A DNA stretch of 13,905 nt from SG8-41 sp032123035 (lineage in GTDB: Bacteria; Pseudomonadota; Gammaproteobacteria; Burkholderiales; SG8-41): positions 1-13,905 of the forward strand of contig JAQBFV010000056.1 in NCBI GenBank assembly GCA_032123035.1, read 5' to 3'. The notes beneath the pieces were generated by a model. The model was not told where the DNA came from. It was given only the letters and a program-made list of their open reading frames with translations, and searched no databases. Both the position numbers and the translations under genes were made by a program. This document shows positions 13,880 to 13,905 of the stretch, piece after piece; position 1 is the first letter of the stretch, and each line of letters starts with the position of its first letter.

Positions 13880-13905
13880 GGTCATTGGTCACTGGTCACT
13901 GGTCA
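13880..13905 (+). repeat. GGTCACT heptamer array running off the right edge
   Basis: GGTCATT (13880), GGTCACT (13887), GGTCACT (13894) and a partial GGTCA (13901) are contiguous and continue past the window, 50 bases after the ftsH stop. The unit is the reverse complement of the repeat at the recN stop codon. The 50 bases between ftsH and the array show no clear gene or terminator. Confidence 0.8.

Noticed and set aside
12165..13892. Very long minus-strand open frame opposite ftsH
   Set aside because: Its composition (Arg/His/Leu-rich) is typical of the complement of a GC-rich gene, and ftsH on the other strand is unambiguous.

Overview
The window reads as a housekeeping stretch of a GC-rich chromosome from a Gram-negative proteobacterium, most likely a betaproteobacterium. 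The order fur / bamE-dapB-carA-carB-greA / yhbY / rlmE-ftsH, with bamE next to dapB and fur divergent from bamE, is the basis for this placement. Family-level identification of most genes is firm; the lineage is an inference from gene order and protein character only.

Layout. Bases 3-203 hold the C-terminal end of a probable PilZ-domain protein, followed by the N-terminal half of an FAD-dependent oxidoreductase (238 to about 702). This breaks abruptly into the C-terminal two thirds of RecN (about 705-1913), out of frame. The junction is either a deletion or an assembly join. Next comes a minus-strand cluster (2102-4008) of fur, a xylose-isomerase-like TIM-barrel protein and a six-pass membrane protein, facing recN. 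Divergent from fur run bamE (outer-membrane protein assembly), dapB (lysine and peptidoglycan precursor synthesis), then carA, carB and greA (carbamoyl phosphate synthesis and transcript cleavage). carA has a good sigma70 promoter and a strong leader hairpin. greA meets yhbY tail to tail. rlmE diverges from yhbY (both act on the ribosome), and ftsH (membrane AAA+ protease) has its own promoter and a TTG start chosen by a clear ribosome binding site.

The most unusual signal is not a gene. Many of the spacers, and two gene 3' ends, carry short tandem arrays with a 7-bp unit, but with several unrelated unit sequences: GGTGATN/CATCACC, GGGAATN, AAGGCGG, GATTCAC and GGTCAAG/GGTCACT. The unit length is shared while the sequence changes. 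One family (GATTCAC) occurs at two loci, just before carB and before rlmE. Another (GGTCACT) occurs at the recN stop codon and at the right edge of the window. One array (AAGGCGG) lies in frame inside the 3' end of carA and extends the protein. I saw no CRISPR array, transposase, tRNA or rRNA gene, and no gene-free stretch longer than about 220 bases.
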